Shown here: positions 33,585-44,280 of the stretch, piece after piece
Numbering within the stretch: position 1 is the first letter of the stretch
Layout: every line of letters starts with the position of its first letter
Source: Bacteroidota bacterium
GTDB lineage: Bacteria > Bacteroidota > Bacteroidia > Bacteroidales > Prolixibacteraceae
Reading direction: 5' to 3'
Length of the DNA: 64,000 nucleotides
Assembly: GCA_023251455.1 (NCBI GenBank)
Contig: JAHEYT010000032.1
Location: forward strand, 1-64,000
Position numbers and translations under genes: made by a program
Notes under the pieces: generated by a model
What the model was told of the DNA's origin: nothing
What the model saw: only the letters and a program-made list of their open reading frames with translations
The model's database searches: none

Positions 33585-34811
33585 ATGAAAATACTCCATA
33601 CTTCAGACTGGCACCTCGGTAAACGGCTCGAAGATTTTTCGAGAATCGAAGAGCAACAGGCTGTTTTGCAGGAAATCTGCGAAATTGCCGAGAGTAAACA
33701 GGTTGATGCAATTTTAGTTGCAGGCGATTTGTTCGATACTTTCAATCCGCCAACCGAAGCAGTCGATATGTTTTATAAAACGCTGAAACGCTTGTCGAAC
33801 AATGGTCGCCGACCAGTGATTGCCATTGCAGGAAATCACGATTCGCCCGACCGCATTGAAGCGCCCGACCCGCTGGCACGCGAGTGCGGAATTATTTTCG
33901 CCGGTTATCCCAATTCGGTTGTTCCAACGTTTGAACTGGAGTCCGGACTGAAAATTTTGCAAAGTGAAGAAGGTTTTTTGGAATTGAAGCTTCCGGGAGC
34001 TGAAGCTCCTTTGCGCTTGCTGTTAACGCCTTATGCCAACGAATTCCGTCTGAAAACTTATCTCGGCCAGGAAAACAGCGAGGAGGAACTGAGAACAGTT
34101 CTTCAGGAAAAGTGGAAGGAACTGGCTGAAAAGTACTGCGACAATAAAGGTGTTAACCTTTTGGTGACTCACCTTTTTGTGGTAAAAAAAGGAGAAGCAC
34201 TACCCGAAGAGCCAGCCGACGAAAAGCCGATTTTGCATGTGGGTGGGGCTCAGGTTCTTTATACCGAGAATATACCGAATCAAATACAATACACGGCCAT
34301 CGGCCATTTGCACCGGATGCACCGGGTCGATTCAGCGCCTTGCCCGGTATATTACAGTGGCAGTCCTTTGTCGTACAGTTTTGCCGAAGCCAATCAGAAA
34401 AAATATGTGTTGATGGTTGATGCAGAACCTGGGAAATTGGTGAAAGTTTCAGAAGTCGAACTAACAAAAGGTAAAAAGCTTCTTCGGAAACGTGTCGAAG
34501 GAATGGATGAAGCACTGCTATGGCTGACCGAAAACACCAATTGTTTGGTTGAATTGACGATGGTAACTGACACTTACCTTACCGCCCAGGAACGAAAACA
34601 ATTGACTGCAGCTCACAATGGAATCGTTGCTATTATTCCGGAAGTGAAGAATACTTCTGATTTGGTATCTGGAAATAAGAAAAACATAGATTTGACCAGA
34701 ACTATGGAAGAGCTGTTTGTAGATTATTTTCGGCACAAGAAGGGACAGGAACCAAACGACGATATATTGAAGCTTTTTACAGAAATATTGGCAGAGGAGG
34801 ATGAAAAATGA
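33585..34811 (+). CDS. sbcD: Exonuclease SbcD (Mre11-type nuclease subunit)
   Basis: A 408-residue metallophosphoesterase. All five nuclease motifs are visible: TSDWHLGKRLEDFSR, ILVAGDLFDTFNPP, AIAGNHDSPDRI, LLVTHLFVV and AIGHLHRMHRV. A C-terminal ~130-residue capping domain follows. With SbcC it opens hairpins and trims blocked DNA ends. Its stop overlaps the sbcC start (ATGA at 34808-34811), the normal arrangement for a complex made in fixed ratio. It starts 16 bp after the broken M28 gene. Confidence 0.95.
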   Translation: MKILHTSDWHLGKRLEDFSRIEEQQAVLQEICEIAESKQVDAILVAGDLFDTFNPPTEAVDMFYKTLKRLSNNGRRPVIAIAGNHDSPDRIEAPDPLARECGIIFAGYPNSVVPTFELESGLKILQSEEGFLELKLPGAEAPLRLLLTPYANEFRLKTYLGQENSEEELRTVLQEKWKELAEKYCDNKGVNLLVTHLFVVKKGEALPEEPADEKPILHVGGAQVLYTENIPNQIQYTAIGHLHRMHRVDSAPCPVYYSGSPLSYSFAEANQKKYVLMVDAEPGKLVKVSEVELTKGKKLLRKRVEGMDEALLWLTENTNCLVELTMVTDTYLTAQERKQLTAAHNGIVAIIPEVKNTSDLVSGNKKNIDLTRTMEELFVDYFRHKKGQEPNDDILKLFTEILAEEDEK

Positions 34812-37800
34812 TTCCAATAAAACTTTCCATACAAGGTTTGTACTCTTATCAGGAGAAGCAAACGATTGACTTTACAAAATTAACTTCTGCCAATCTTTTT
34901 GGAATTTTTGGAGCCGTTGGGAGTGGCAAGTCCAGCATTCTGGAAGCCATTACATTTGCGCTATATGGAGAGACGGATAGACTAAATGCAAGAGATAGCC
35001 GCAACTACAACATGATGAATTTGAAGTCGAATGAATTGTTGATCGATTTTGAATTTGAAACAGGGAAAAATCAAACTGCTTTTCGGGCTGTTGTAAAAGG
35101 AAAACGAAACGGGAAGAATTTTGAGAAAGTAGAATCGTTTGAGCGTTCGGCATACCAGAAATTCAATGGAAATTGGATTCCAATTGAGCCAGATTCGCTC
35201 AAAGAGGAAATTAAGTTGAGCTACAATAATTTCAAACGGACGATCATCATTCCGCAGGGACAATTTCAGGAGTTTCTGCAGTTAGGAAATACTGATCGTA
35301 CCCGCATGATGAAGGAACTTTTTAACCTTGAAAAATTTGAGTTGGACTCTAAGGTTACTTCGCTGGAATTGAAAAACAATGCGCAAAAGCAAAATCTGGA
35401 GGGCCAGTTACAGCAGTTAGGGGAAGTTGATCCGGAACAAGTGACTGTTTTTCAGAATAAACTGGACGAACTAAAAAAAGAAATCGGACAATTGAATCTG
35501 AAGATTATTGAAAATCAGAAGCAGGAAGCTGAGCTGAAACAGTTGAGCGATCGATTCGCTAAAAAAGAGGAAACCTCGAAAAAATTAGAGCTGCTAACAT
35601 CACAACTTCCCGAAGTAGAATTACTTGAAAAGAAAATCGCTGATTTTGAATACTGCATCATTCATTTTAAACCTATTCTTGATAGTGCAAATGCCTCGGC
35701 TCAGAAGATTCAGTCGCTGGATAAGAAAATCGGCGAAGAGAGCCTGGACCTTAAACAGGCGGAAGAGCAAATAAATATGGCAGAGGAGCTATTCGTGAAA
35801 GTAAAAAACGAATACGAGAACCGCGACAAATTGCGCCAAAAAGCCGAAGAAATGGAGAAACTGATCAAGCTATCCGAACTTCGATATTTGATAGAAAAGG
35901 CCGAAACCCGCTTGAAAAAAAGCGAAGAGGTGATTCAGGTAAACCTGGGGAACGTCGACCAACTAAAAAGGGAAAAGGATACGCTCGAAATGCGTTTAAA
36001 AATGGAGAAAGAAGCCCAGCCCGATATGCTGGTTTTGTCGAATGCCCGGAGTTGGCACGAAATTCAGGCCAATTTAGTTCAGCAACTGGCTGCAAATACG
36101 TCTGAAGAAGAAAAATGTAGAGCCGAAACAACTCTTTCAGTGAAAGCAATTTATGAATTGTTTGATACCACCAGTTTCGATGGTTTCTCAGGAGAGCGAA
36201 ATATTACGGAAGGAACTCAATTCCTGAAAGATAGAAATGCCCAACTAAAAAATCAGCTTACAGAAATTGATGCACAGATTCAACATTTCAAAGTACAGCT
36301 TAAACTGGAAGAATTTGCAGTCGGCCTTCAGGAAGGAGAGGCTTGTCCGGTTTGCGGCTCATCTCATCATCCAAATCTGTTGATTGCTGCCGATTTGGCC
36401 GAGAAGCTAAAACTGGCAGAAAACAAAAAGAAATCGCTGGAAAAAGAAATTCAGATTGGCGATCAACTAGGTTTGCGTCTGGCTGAATTAAATAGTTTGC
36501 TTTTGCTGAATGAAAGGCAATTAGCTGGAATTCAGGATAGAATAAAGGAGTTTGAACTAAAAAAGGAGGCACACAAACTTCTGTTTCAATGGGAAAAATA
36601 CCGAACGATTGAAGCTGTGACTGAAGCTTTTCGCTTGGCCGAATCGGTGAAAAAGACCATTGAACTGCTGGAAAAACAACGTGACGAAGCCATCAAAAAA
36701 TACGATCTTGAACTTCAGAATAAAGAAAAATACCAACGTGAAATTGACAAAATAAATACTGAAATAATTACGAATAAAGCTGAAACAGCAATGTTGACAG
36801 CTCAACTCAATCTTATTGATGCCACGGGGTATTCCGAAAAATCGAAAACCGAAATTGAAGCCGAAAAGAATGCTTTGCTTCAGCGATATTCTGATCTGGA
36901 AAGACAATTCAACCGGCTAAATAACCAACTTCAGGAACTGCGCAAAGGAAAGGATGTTTTGACCGGGAGCATTGCCGCCAATCAAACACAGCTAACTCTG
37001 GAAAAATCATTATCAGAAAAATTGAAAAAAGAACTGGAAACGGAGTTGAATTCTTCTGACTTTGAAACGAACGAAACAGTTTTGCAGATTCTGAGCCAGG
37101 AATTGAATGTTGCTTCGGAAAAGAAAAAACTTACCGTATTCAGGCAGGAAATTTCACTTGTCCGCAACCAGTTGGAGCAATTGATGAATGAAATTGGCGA
37201 GCGGAAATACGATTTGGAAAGCCATCGGCAAGTTGAGGAACAACTCGGGAAAGACCGACTAGAACTTGGTCGGCTTAACCGCGAGATAGGAATAACTGAA
37301 AAATCGCTGACCGATTTGCAAAAATCGTTGGAAAGTCAGGCCCAGCTGCGCAAAGAACTTGATAATCTGGAACTACGGGCAGAAAATATCAAAACCATGA
37401 AGTCGCTGTTCAAAGCCAGTGGTTTTGTGAATTACATTTCTTCGGTTTACCTTCAGAACTTGTGCAATGCGGCCAATGATCGTTTTTTCCAGCTTACCCG
37501 ACAGAAACTGAGCCTCGAAATTACCGAAGACAATAACTTCCTGATTCGCGATTTCCTGAATGGAGGTAAGGTTCGCAGCGTGAAAACCCTTTCCGGAGGA
37601 CAAACTTTTCAGGCAGCTTTAAGTCTGGCGTTGGCATTGGCCGACAACATCCAGAAGATCACCGATTCGAATCAGAATTTCTTCTTTTTGGATGAAGGAT
37701 TTGGCTCATTAGACAAAGATTCGCTGGCAGTGGTTTTCGATACCTTAAAATCGCTTCGAAAGGAAAATCGCATCGTGGGCGTAATTTCGCATGTGGAAGA

Positions 37801-37882
37801 AATGCAGCAGGAAATTGACACGCATTTACGAATCGAAAATCATGAGGAAACTGGTAGCCGGATTTTAGCAAGCTGGGAATAG
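34808..37882 (+). CDS. sbcC: Exonuclease SbcC (Rad50-type SMC ATPase subunit)
   Basis: A 1024-residue protein. The N-terminal ATPase lobe has FGIFGAVGSGKSSILEAITF (Walker A) and the Q-loop IIPQGQFQEFLQLG. Long coiled coils (~180-500 and ~530-850) surround the zinc hook CPVC at residue 513 (GEACPVCGSSHHP). The C-terminal lobe has the signature KTLSGGQTFQAALSLALALA and Walker B NFFFLDEGFGSLDKDSL. It partners with SbcD in DNA-end processing. A short hairpin after the stop may terminate both this gene and the convergent histidine kinase gene. Confidence 0.96.
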   Translation: MIPIKLSIQGLYSYQEKQTIDFTKLTSANLFGIFGAVGSGKSSILEAITFALYGETDRLNARDSRNYNMMNLKSNELLIDFEFETGKNQTAFRAVVKGKRNGKNFEKVESFERSAYQKFNGNWIPIEPDSLKEEIKLSYNNFKRTIIIPQGQFQEFLQLGNTDRTRMMKELFNLEKFELDSKVTSLELKNNAQKQNLEGQLQQLGEVDPEQVTVFQNKLDELKKEIGQLNLKIIENQKQEAELKQLSDRFAKKEETSKKLELLTSQLPEVELLEKKIADFEYCIIHFKPILDSANASAQKIQSLDKKIGEESLDLKQAEEQINMAEELFVKVKNEYENRDKLRQKAEEMEKLIKLSELRYLIEKAETRLKKSEEVIQVNLGNVDQLKREKDTLEMRLKMEKEAQPDMLVLSNARSWHEIQANLVQQLAANTSEEEKCRAETTLSVKAIYELFDTTSFDGFSGERNITEGTQFLKDRNAQLKNQLTEIDAQIQHFKVQLKLEEFAVGLQEGEACPVCGSSHHPNLLIAADLAEKLKLAENKKKSLEKEIQIGDQLGLRLAELNSLLLLNERQLAGIQDRIKEFELKKEAHKLLFQWEKYRTIEAVTEAFRLAESVKKTIELLEKQRDEAIKKYDLELQNKEKYQREIDKINTEIITNKAETAMLTAQLNLIDATGYSEKSKTEIEAEKNALLQRYSDLERQFNRLNNQLQELRKGKDVLTGSIAANQTQLTLEKSLSEKLKKELETELNSSDFETNETVLQILSQELNVASEKKKLTVFRQEISLVRNQLEQLMNEIGERKYDLESHRQVEEQLGKDRLELGRLNREIGITEKSLTDLQKSLESQAQLRKELDNLELRAENIKTMKSLFKASGFVNYISSVYLQNLCNAANDRFFQLTRQKLSLEITEDNNFLIRDFLNGGKVRSVKTLSGGQTFQAALSLALALADNIQKITDSNQNFFFLDEGFGSLDKDSLAVVFDTLKSLRKENRIVGVISHVEEMQQEIDTHLRIENHEETGSRILASWE

Positions 37883-37909
37883 TAGAGATTGGACATGTAC
37901 TGTCTCTAC
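37881..37909. terminator. Possible shared hairpin between convergent sbcC and the histidine kinase gene
   Basis: GTAGAGA and TCTCTAC pair around a ~14-nt middle part that includes CATG. T-runs are poor, so the call is weak. Confidence 0.4.
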
Positions 37910-37910
37910 A

Positions 37911-40463
37911 TTAAGACACACTTGTTTGATATGGTAATTCAAAGTAGAAAGTCGAGCCTTTACCAAATTCAGATTCAATCCAGATTTTTCCTCCAAGTAA
38001 TTCGACGTAAGCTTTTGAAATTGCTAATCCCAGTCCTGCTCCTTCGTATTTCCGGGTCAGATTAAGTGAACTTTGCCTGAAACGTTCGAAAATCAAACCT
38101 TTTTGATCGGGAGAAATGCCCGGTCCGGTGTCAGAAACAAAGAATTCGATTTTTGACTCTTTCAGGTAATAGCCAAATTTAATCGAACCTTCTTCCGTAA
38201 ATTTTAAAGCATTTTTAATCAGATTAGTCAATACCTGGTTAAGTTTGGTGCCATCCGTTTCAATGAAACTTTCATTTTCAGGTAGATCGCAATGGAAATC
38301 AATACCAATGTTTTTCTGGTTTCCTTCAGGCATAAAAAACAAATGCAATTCATGAAGCATCTTATTGATGTTATTTTTTCGAACTCTCAAAGTTGTTTCG
38401 CCTGCTTCAATTTTCGATATGTCGATCAAATCGTTGATAATGTTTAGCATACGTTGACCGCTTCGTTCAATAACTTCCAGAAATTCCTTTTGGTTTTCAT
38501 GAGTCAGATCCGGTTCTTTCAGCAATTCAGCAAAGCCTAATATTCCGTTCATTGGTGTGCGTATCTCGTGGCTTATGTTGGCCAGAAATGCCGATTTTAA
38601 CCGATCACTTTCTTCAGCCTTTTCCTTAGCCTTAATAAGTTCCTCTTCGGTTTTCTTTTTCTCAGAAATGTCTTCGGCAATTGCCACGAAATGGGTGATT
38701 TTACCCCGATCATCAATGATAGGTGAAATTGATTTATTGGCCCAGTATAGTTTTCCTGATTTATTTCTATTAATCAGTTCGCCATTCCACGTTTTCCCCG
38801 ACGTAATGACTTTCCATAAATTAGAGTAAATTTCAGGTTTCATCTTGCCTGATTTGAGTATTCTCGGATTTTGACCAATAGCCTCAGACGCTTCATAGCC
38901 AGTCATTTCAGTAAACATTGGATTGGTATATTCGATGATTCCTTTTGAATCGGTAATTACGATTGACACCGGATTTTGCTCAATGGCCTGAGATAGTTTT
39001 CGTAATTCTTTTTCTGCCTGCTTCCGATTGGTAATGTCTTCGATGTATCCTTCAAGGTAACGAAGTTTATCATTCTCGTCAAAAATACATTTTCCACGCT
39101 CCCAAACCCATTTAATTTCTCCGGAAGCTGTTTGAATGGGGTATTCTTCTTCAAAAACGGATCTTTCTTTCAATGTCTTTTGCCATTTTTCCCAGATAGG
39201 TATTCTATATTCTGGCAGAATGAGATCGTTGAATGAGATTTTTTTGAGGCCAACGAAATCTTCAGAAGAATAACCGGTAATGTTGAAACATGCTTCGCTC
39301 ATGAATTCCATGGTGTAGCTTTCGTCCATTGAACAGCGGTAAATCAGCCCGGGAAGGCTGCTAATTAGGTTCGACAGGGTTAACTCATTTTCCCGAAGAG
39401 TTTTTTCTGCCTTTATTTTTTCGGTAACATCAATCAGGAGAACAAGCCTTGAGTTTTTATGTCTGAAATCCAGATTGTGTGAATGAACTTCAACCTGAAT
39501 AATCTGGCCATCTTTTGTTTTGTGATTCCAAATTTCGGTTTGCTGAAATGAATTTGGGTCGTCTATCAGGTTTTTCCATAATCGGGTAAACTCCTTCGGA
39601 GCTTTCAAATCGAGTATGGTCATTGATAAAAATTCTTCTTTGCTGTATTTGTAAATATCAATAGATGAATTGTTTACTGCCTTTATGAGCATCGATTCAA
39701 GATCATAAACAAACATCGGCTGAGGGTTTAATTCGAATAATAACCTGAAATAAGACTCGCTTTCTATTAGTTCTTTTTCAGCTTTTTCCCTTTGTTCTAT
39801 TTCCTTTTTGAGCAAGAAGTTTTTACGGATGCTGCGTCGCGATATCACGAGCAGAATAAGAATGGTCAGTACCATTAAGATGGATTGTGAAACTTCAAAC
39901 CAAATTTTATTTCTCCATGCATTTGCGTTGTAGTCCATTCCGAAAACTGCGATAACCTGGCCTGTTTGTGCATCTTTTATGGGCACTTCTGCACTTACCC
40001 ATGTTCCCCAACGATCGGTTACAGGTTTTGTTACCTGGGCTTTCCCATCTATTAAAGGTTTTTTATCAATCGGATCGGCCTCTGTAAATTCTTGTCCGGG
40101 TGGCGAATAGTTTGGAGAGGTTTCTGGTTCCGAATCTGCAATGAAATAAAGTTTGTTGTTTCGTTCGAGGTATAAGTAGGCAAATTTGGCATTCTCAGTA
40201 ACCTGAATTGCCTTTTGAAGTGTACTTTTTAATTGTTGGTAGTTATTTTTGCTGAGATCTTCCGGCTGTTCGACCAACTGTTTTAATTCATCCTTTGGTA
40301 AACTTGCCTCGATGGAGCGCGCAATTTGTAAAACGTGGTTTTTCTCATTTTTCTCGACCGTTTGCCAAATGAACAGAACGAACAGCAATCCAGAAAAAAC
40401 GACGAACAGATAAACTATTAATTCCTTAATCGATAACCAATTCGTTTTATTTTTTAATTGCAT
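37911..40463 (-). CDS. Membrane-bound PAS sensor histidine kinase
   Basis: An 850-residue sensor. A first membrane helix (~14-34) and a periplasmic domain (~35-185, with ARSIEASLPKDELKQLVEQP, resembling CHASE-type sensors) are followed by a second helix (~186-208). Three PAS domains follow (~238-355, 358-480, 485-605; each followed by KAEKTL, KQAEKEL or KKTEEEL linkers). HisKA has the phospho-accepting H632 in FLANISHEIRTPMNGILGF. HATPase_c (~730-845) has NLIKNALKF, DTGPGIS and GAGLGLAISKAYVELLGGKI. There is no receiver domain and no response-regulator gene nearby, so its partner is unknown. Confidence 0.92.
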   Translation of the reverse strand: MQLKNKTNWLSIKELIVYLFVVFSGLLFVLFIWQTVEKNEKNHVLQIARSIEASLPKDELKQLVEQPEDLSKNNYQQLKSTLQKAIQVTENAKFAYLYLERNNKLYFIADSEPETSPNYSPPGQEFTEADPIDKKPLIDGKAQVTKPVTDRWGTWVSAEVPIKDAQTGQVIAVFGMDYNANAWRNKIWFEVSQSILMVLTILILLVISRRSIRKNFLLKKEIEQREKAEKELIESESYFRLLFELNPQPMFVYDLESMLIKAVNNSSIDIYKYSKEEFLSMTILDLKAPKEFTRLWKNLIDDPNSFQQTEIWNHKTKDGQIIQVEVHSHNLDFRHKNSRLVLLIDVTEKIKAEKTLRENELTLSNLISSLPGLIYRCSMDESYTMEFMSEACFNITGYSSEDFVGLKKISFNDLILPEYRIPIWEKWQKTLKERSVFEEEYPIQTASGEIKWVWERGKCIFDENDKLRYLEGYIEDITNRKQAEKELRKLSQAIEQNPVSIVITDSKGIIEYTNPMFTEMTGYEASEAIGQNPRILKSGKMKPEIYSNLWKVITSGKTWNGELINRNKSGKLYWANKSISPIIDDRGKITHFVAIAEDISEKKKTEEELIKAKEKAEESDRLKSAFLANISHEIRTPMNGILGFAELLKEPDLTHENQKEFLEVIERSGQRMLNIINDLIDISKIEAGETTLRVRKNNINKMLHELHLFFMPEGNQKNIGIDFHCDLPENESFIETDGTKLNQVLTNLIKNALKFTEEGSIKFGYYLKESKIEFFVSDTGPGISPDQKGLIFERFRQSSLNLTRKYEGAGLGLAISKAYVELLGGKIWIESEFGKGSTFYFELPYQTSVS

Positions 40464-40614
40464 ATATTCTTTTTTGATAGCTATTTATGTCATCACAAGG
40501 CCGTTGGTCGAGATAACCTTGACGAAAAGAATATAACTTATCCACCACCTTCAACCAGCGACTAAAGAACTGAAAAAAAATAACTTTTCAAAGGATGTTC
40601 GGCATGATACTGTG

Positions 40615-41316
40615 TTACTTCGTTTCAAGAATATTATTGATGTTTGAATGAACTTCTTTGATCGCTTTGCGATGATAAAGCGGATACAGGGTTTTGTCGC
40701 GAAGTATATTTTCGGTTTGATGAATGCTCGAATGAATTATTTTGGTGCCTCCTTTTCCATCGTTAGTCAACCTGATTGTTTGTGCACCTTTTGACGAGCC
40801 CGAAGAAACATAACTGAAGGTGATTGCATGGTGGTTTTCATCGATCTGGGTTATCCTGAAACAAACCGGAAACTTTACTAATCCGCATAAAACTCGCATC
40901 TCGATGAATAATATTTGACCGGTTTCCAATCCCGGATACTTGTCGTCGGGGAAAATGACAAGTTTGCTCACAGGCGAATAGATAAGTCCGCAGGAAACGA
41001 TTTTGCCTTGCCAAACCCTTGCTGGGTGGGCAGTCAGATAAGCATTCCACACCGCTGCCGGAGTTTGCTGAAGTTGAAAATGATGAATGTTCGAATCGAA
41101 CTTGCTTGTATCAGCTTGTGCATCAACCGACGGTTTGAAATCCTCAAAGTTTACTACTCCGCTATCCATCTGACTTTTCAGAAAATTGCGAATGCTTTTT
41201 TGTTTGATGCGGCTGGTGTCAGTATCACGCAATCGGGTTTGAGCCTGACTTGCATAAGTTATCAGGATAAAAATGATCAGAATGTATCTTTGGAAAGAGG
41301 GAAGGACGTGGTTCAT
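40615..41316 (-). CDS. Exported protein of unknown function
   Basis: A 233-residue protein with an N-terminal signal (MNHVLPSFQRYILIIFILIT, cleavage near ASQAQ). The mature part, with TPAAVWNAYLTAHPARVWQG, LVIFPDDKYPGLETGQIL and FRITQIDENHHAITFSYVSS, has the alternating strand pattern of a small alpha/beta domain, and the last part resembles START/SRPBCC-like or DUF1990-like folds. That resemblance is weak. It is alone on its transcript as far as can be seen, between the kinase gene and the xylose cluster. Confidence 0.7.
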   Translation of the reverse strand: MNHVLPSFQRYILIIFILITYASQAQTRLRDTDTSRIKQKSIRNFLKSQMDSGVVNFEDFKPSVDAQADTSKFDSNIHHFQLQQTPAAVWNAYLTAHPARVWQGKIVSCGLIYSPVSKLVIFPDDKYPGLETGQILFIEMRVLCGLVKFPVCFRITQIDENHHAITFSYVSSGSSKGAQTIRLTNDGKGGTKIIHSSIHQTENILRDKTLYPLYHRKAIKEVHSNINNILETK

Positions 41317-41368
41317 TGCAACGACTATTTTTGCAAATGTATTCTAAAATCGTCAATGTAAAATTTAA

Positions 41369-41398
41369 AAAGCCGCTCTCTAAAGGAGTAGCGGCTTT
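41369..41398 (-). terminator. Terminator of the xylose cluster
   Basis: AAAGCCGCT and AGCGGCTTT form a perfect 9-bp stem, followed on the minus strand by TTTTAAATTT. It lies 23 bp after the symporter stop. Confidence 0.7.
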
Positions 41399-41420
41399 AA
41401 AATTGTATTTCGATTGGTTT

Positions 41421-42800
41421 TTATTTTTTCCAGAGTCTTTCCATTTCTTCCAAAGTTTTTCCTTTGGTTTCAGGAACCATTTTCCAGACAAAAAGGAACG
41501 ATAGTAAACTCATTAATCCATAGAAACTATAGGTAAGTCCACCGCTGAATTCCATCATGGCCGGATAGGTCGAGGAAATGAAATAGTTGGCGGCCCATTG
41601 TGCTGCTACTGCAATTGCAATGGCACGTCCACGAATTTTGTTCGGGAAAATTTCAGAAATCAGTACCCAGCAAATTGGACCCCACGACATCATGAATGAA
41701 GCGGTGTAGATGATGATGAATACCAATGTGCTGATGCCGATCACTTTCATGAAAGCCAGTCCACCAATAGCAAACATACCGATAGCCATTCCGATCGACC
41801 CGATCATCAGTAGAATTTTCCGTCCGTATTTATCAACGGTAACAATGGCGATCACTGTAAAAATTACATTGACCAATCCCATAACCACAGTCTGAAGCAT
41901 TGACGAGTCTTTTGCAGCGCCCATGCTTTCGAAAATACGCGGAGCATAGTATAAAGCAACATTAATCCCTACAAACTGCTGAAATACCGACAACAGAATA
42001 CCGATAATAATTACAATTTTGCCATAAGCTAAAAGGTTCTCTGAAGCGGCATCAACTGATGTTTTAATTTCCTTCAGGATTAATTTGGCTTGTTGAACTC
42101 CATTTATTTTGGTCAGGATTTCCAGTGCTTTTCCATCGCGATTGGTTAGAGCCAGATAGCGTGGAGTTTCAGGTACAAAGAATAGTAATATTCCAAATAT
42201 ACCTGAAGGTATGGCTGCTGAAAGGAACATCCATCTCCAGCCGGTTTCGTTAATCCATTCAATTGTTTGGCCGTGGGCAATGAAATAGTTCACAAAATAG
42301 ACGACCAGCATTCCAAAAATGATAGCAAACTGGTTGATCGAAACTAATCGGCCGCGAATGTCGGCAGGAGCAATTTCACCAATATACATCGGACAAACGG
42401 CTGATGCCAATCCTACGCCAATTCCACCAATAATACGGTAAAAATTGAACATATAGAGCAATCCCATGGTTGGTTCACCTCTTTTGAAAAATATTAATTC
42501 AGGATATGCGGAGCCTATCGCTGCAATGAAAAAGAGCACAGCAGCAAGCATCAGCGACTTTTTACGCCCTAATTTCAAGGATACAATTCCTGAAAGCATT
42601 CCACCAATAATGCACCCAATTAGGGCACTAGAAATGGTTGCTCCGTGAGCCAGTGATCCTAGTCCAAGACTGGTAATTAAATAAGCCTGAATTGATTTTT
42701 CAGCTCCGGAAATAACCGCAGTATCATACCCAAACAGAAGTCCTCCCAAAGTGGCGACCAAGGTAATTCCAACGACATAAAACGTATTACGTTCCTTCAT
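41421..42800 (-). CDS. Sugar porter (MFS), probable D-xylose:H+ symporter
   Basis: A 459-residue inner-membrane protein with 12 helices. Sugar-porter signatures are GGLLFGYDTAVISGAEKSI (helix 1), KLGRKKSLML, RIIGGIGVGLASAVCPMYIG, VPETPRYLALTNRDG, DKYGRKILLM and the C-terminal VPETKGKTLEEMERLW. The family includes XylE, AraE and GLUT-type carriers. Its ATG is 4 bp from the xylA stop and it lies in a cluster with xylA and xylB, so xylose is the likely substrate. Confidence 0.9.
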   Translation of the reverse strand: MKERNTFYVVGITLVATLGGLLFGYDTAVISGAEKSIQAYLITSLGLGSLAHGATISSALIGCIIGGMLSGIVSLKLGRKKSLMLAAVLFFIAAIGSAYPELIFFKRGEPTMGLLYMFNFYRIIGGIGVGLASAVCPMYIGEIAPADIRGRLVSINQFAIIFGMLVVYFVNYFIAHGQTIEWINETGWRWMFLSAAIPSGIFGILLFFVPETPRYLALTNRDGKALEILTKINGVQQAKLILKEIKTSVDAASENLLAYGKIVIIIGILLSVFQQFVGINVALYYAPRIFESMGAAKDSSMLQTVVMGLVNVIFTVIAIVTVDKYGRKILLMIGSIGMAIGMFAIGGLAFMKVIGISTLVFIIIYTASFMMSWGPICWVLISEIFPNKIRGRAIAIAVAAQWAANYFISSTYPAMMEFSGGLTYSFYGLMSLLSFLFVWKMVPETKGKTLEEMERLWKK

Positions 42801-42804
42801 CGGA

Positions 42805-44130
42805 TTAAATATAACAATTGATTAATTGCTCCAACATTTCCTGTTTGCCGCTGATTTGTTTTGGTTCGCCAACTTCTTTGGCAACATTGTATAGATCAAC
42901 CAGGTTCAATTTACCAGCTTCGTATTCAGCACCTTTACCGGCGTCGTATGATGCATAGCGGTTAGCTTTCAGTTTCAGGTAGTCTGAATCTTTCAGCAAT
43001 TTGTCGGCAATTACGAGTGAGCGTGCAAATACATCCATGCCCGAAACGTGAGCAATGAAAATATCTTCCAGGTCGGTTGAATTACGACGGGTTTTAGCAT
43101 CGAAGTTGATACCACCGGTTGTGAATCCCCCAGCCTGAATAATTTCAATCATCGCTTCGGTTACTTCATAAATATTTGTTGGGAATTCGTCGGTATCCCA
43201 TCCGTTCTGGTAGTCTCCCTTGTTGGCGTCGATTGAGCCAAAGAAGCCATTGTCGCGGGCAACACGCAATTCATGAGCAAAAGTGTGACCAGCCAAAGTT
43301 GCGTGGTTCACTTCAATGTTCATTTTGAAATCGTTTTCCAAACCGTGCGCTTTCAGGAACCCAATTACAGTCTGGGTATCGAAATCGTACTGATGTTTCA
43401 TTGGTTCCATTGGCTTTGGCTCAATCAGGAAGGTTCCTTTGAATCCAAGTGAACGGGCGTGATCGCGGGCTGCTGCGAGGAATTTGCCCATGTGATCCAA
43501 TTCGCGTTTGGTGTCGGTGTTGTGAAGGCTCATGTAACCTTCGCGTCCTCCCCAGAATACATAGTTTGTTCCGCCTAAAGCGATGGTCGCTTCCATAGCG
43601 TTTTTAACCTGAACGGCTGCATTGGTCAATACGTTGAAATCAGGATTAGTTGAAGCGCCATTCATATAACGTGGATCGCTGAATACATTGGCAGTTCCCC
43701 AAAGCAATTTAATGCCGGTAGCAGCCTGACGTTCTTTAGCGAAGTCGATCATGTTAGCCAGTTTTTTTTCAATTTCGAAAACCGAACCACCACCAACAAC
43801 ATCTGTGTCGTGGAAACAGTAGAATGGAGCACCAATTTTGCTGATGAATTCGAAAGCTGCATCCATTTTTTCTTTGGCTGCAGTCATTGGATCGGCAGCA
43901 CCAACCCAAGGGAAAATCTGGGTTCCGGGTCCGAATGGATCGCCACCGTCGCCGCAGAATGTATGCCAGTAAGCAACTGCAAAACGAAGATATTCTTTCA
44001 TGGTTTTGCCTAAAACTACCTGATTGGCATCATAGTATTTGAATGCCAATGGATTTTTTGATTGTGGTCCCTCGTATTTAATCTGATCAATACCTGGGAA
44101 ATACTCTTTGTTTCCTTTAAAAGCTGTCAT
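42805..44130 (-). CDS. xylA: Xylose isomerase
   Basis: A 441-residue class II enzyme that turns D-xylose into D-xylulose. Active-site parts are CFHDTDVV (His/Asp pair), [28 protein letters not shown] (metal-binding glutamate), [13 protein letters not shown] and [19 protein letters not shown]. The length is typical for the Bacteroidota form used in yeast engineering studies. It lies between xylB and the symporter. The 150-bp gap to xylB contains a palindromic repeat (44196-44271). Confidence 0.97.
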   Translation of the reverse strand: MTAFKGNKEYFPGIDQIKYEGPQSKNPLAFKYYDANQVVLGKTMKEYLRFAVAYWHTFCGDGGDPFGPGTQIFPWVGAADPMTAAKEKMDAAFEFISKIGAPFYCFHDTDVVGGGSVFEIEKKLANMIDFAKERQAATGIKLLWGTANVFSDPRYMNGASTNPDFNVLTNAAVQVKNAMEATIALGGTNYVFWGGREGYMSLHNTDTKRELDHMGKFLAAARDHARSLGFKGTFLIEPKPMEPMKHQYDFDTQTVIGFLKAHGLENDFKMNIEVNHATLAGHTFAHELRVARDNGFFGSIDANKGDYQNGWDTDEFPTNIYEVTEAMIEIIQAGGFTTGGINFDAKTRRNSTDLEDIFIAHVSGMDVFARSLVIADKLLKDSDYLKLKANRYASYDAGKGAEYEAGKLNLVDLYNVAKEVGEPKQISGKQEMLEQLINCYI

Positions 44131-44195
44131 TGTGTTTTGTATTAGTCCTTCAAGAGAAGGAGTAGTTAATAATTAAAATTTCCAATAATAATTTG

Positions 44196-44271
44196 AACCA
44201 CATAGACACATAGGCCACATAGGAATATATTTAATTTTCTTTCTCTATGTGCCCTATATGACTATGTGGTT
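44196..44271. repeat. Palindromic CACATAG repeat, copy 2
   Basis: AACCACATAGACACATAGG at the left and CTATGTGCCCTATATGACTA... ending TATGTGGTT at the right are inverted versions of each other. It lies in the xylB-xylA spacer and may shape the relative expression of the two genes. Closely related to 3541-3606. Confidence 0.85.
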
Positions 44272-44280
44272 ATCATCCTT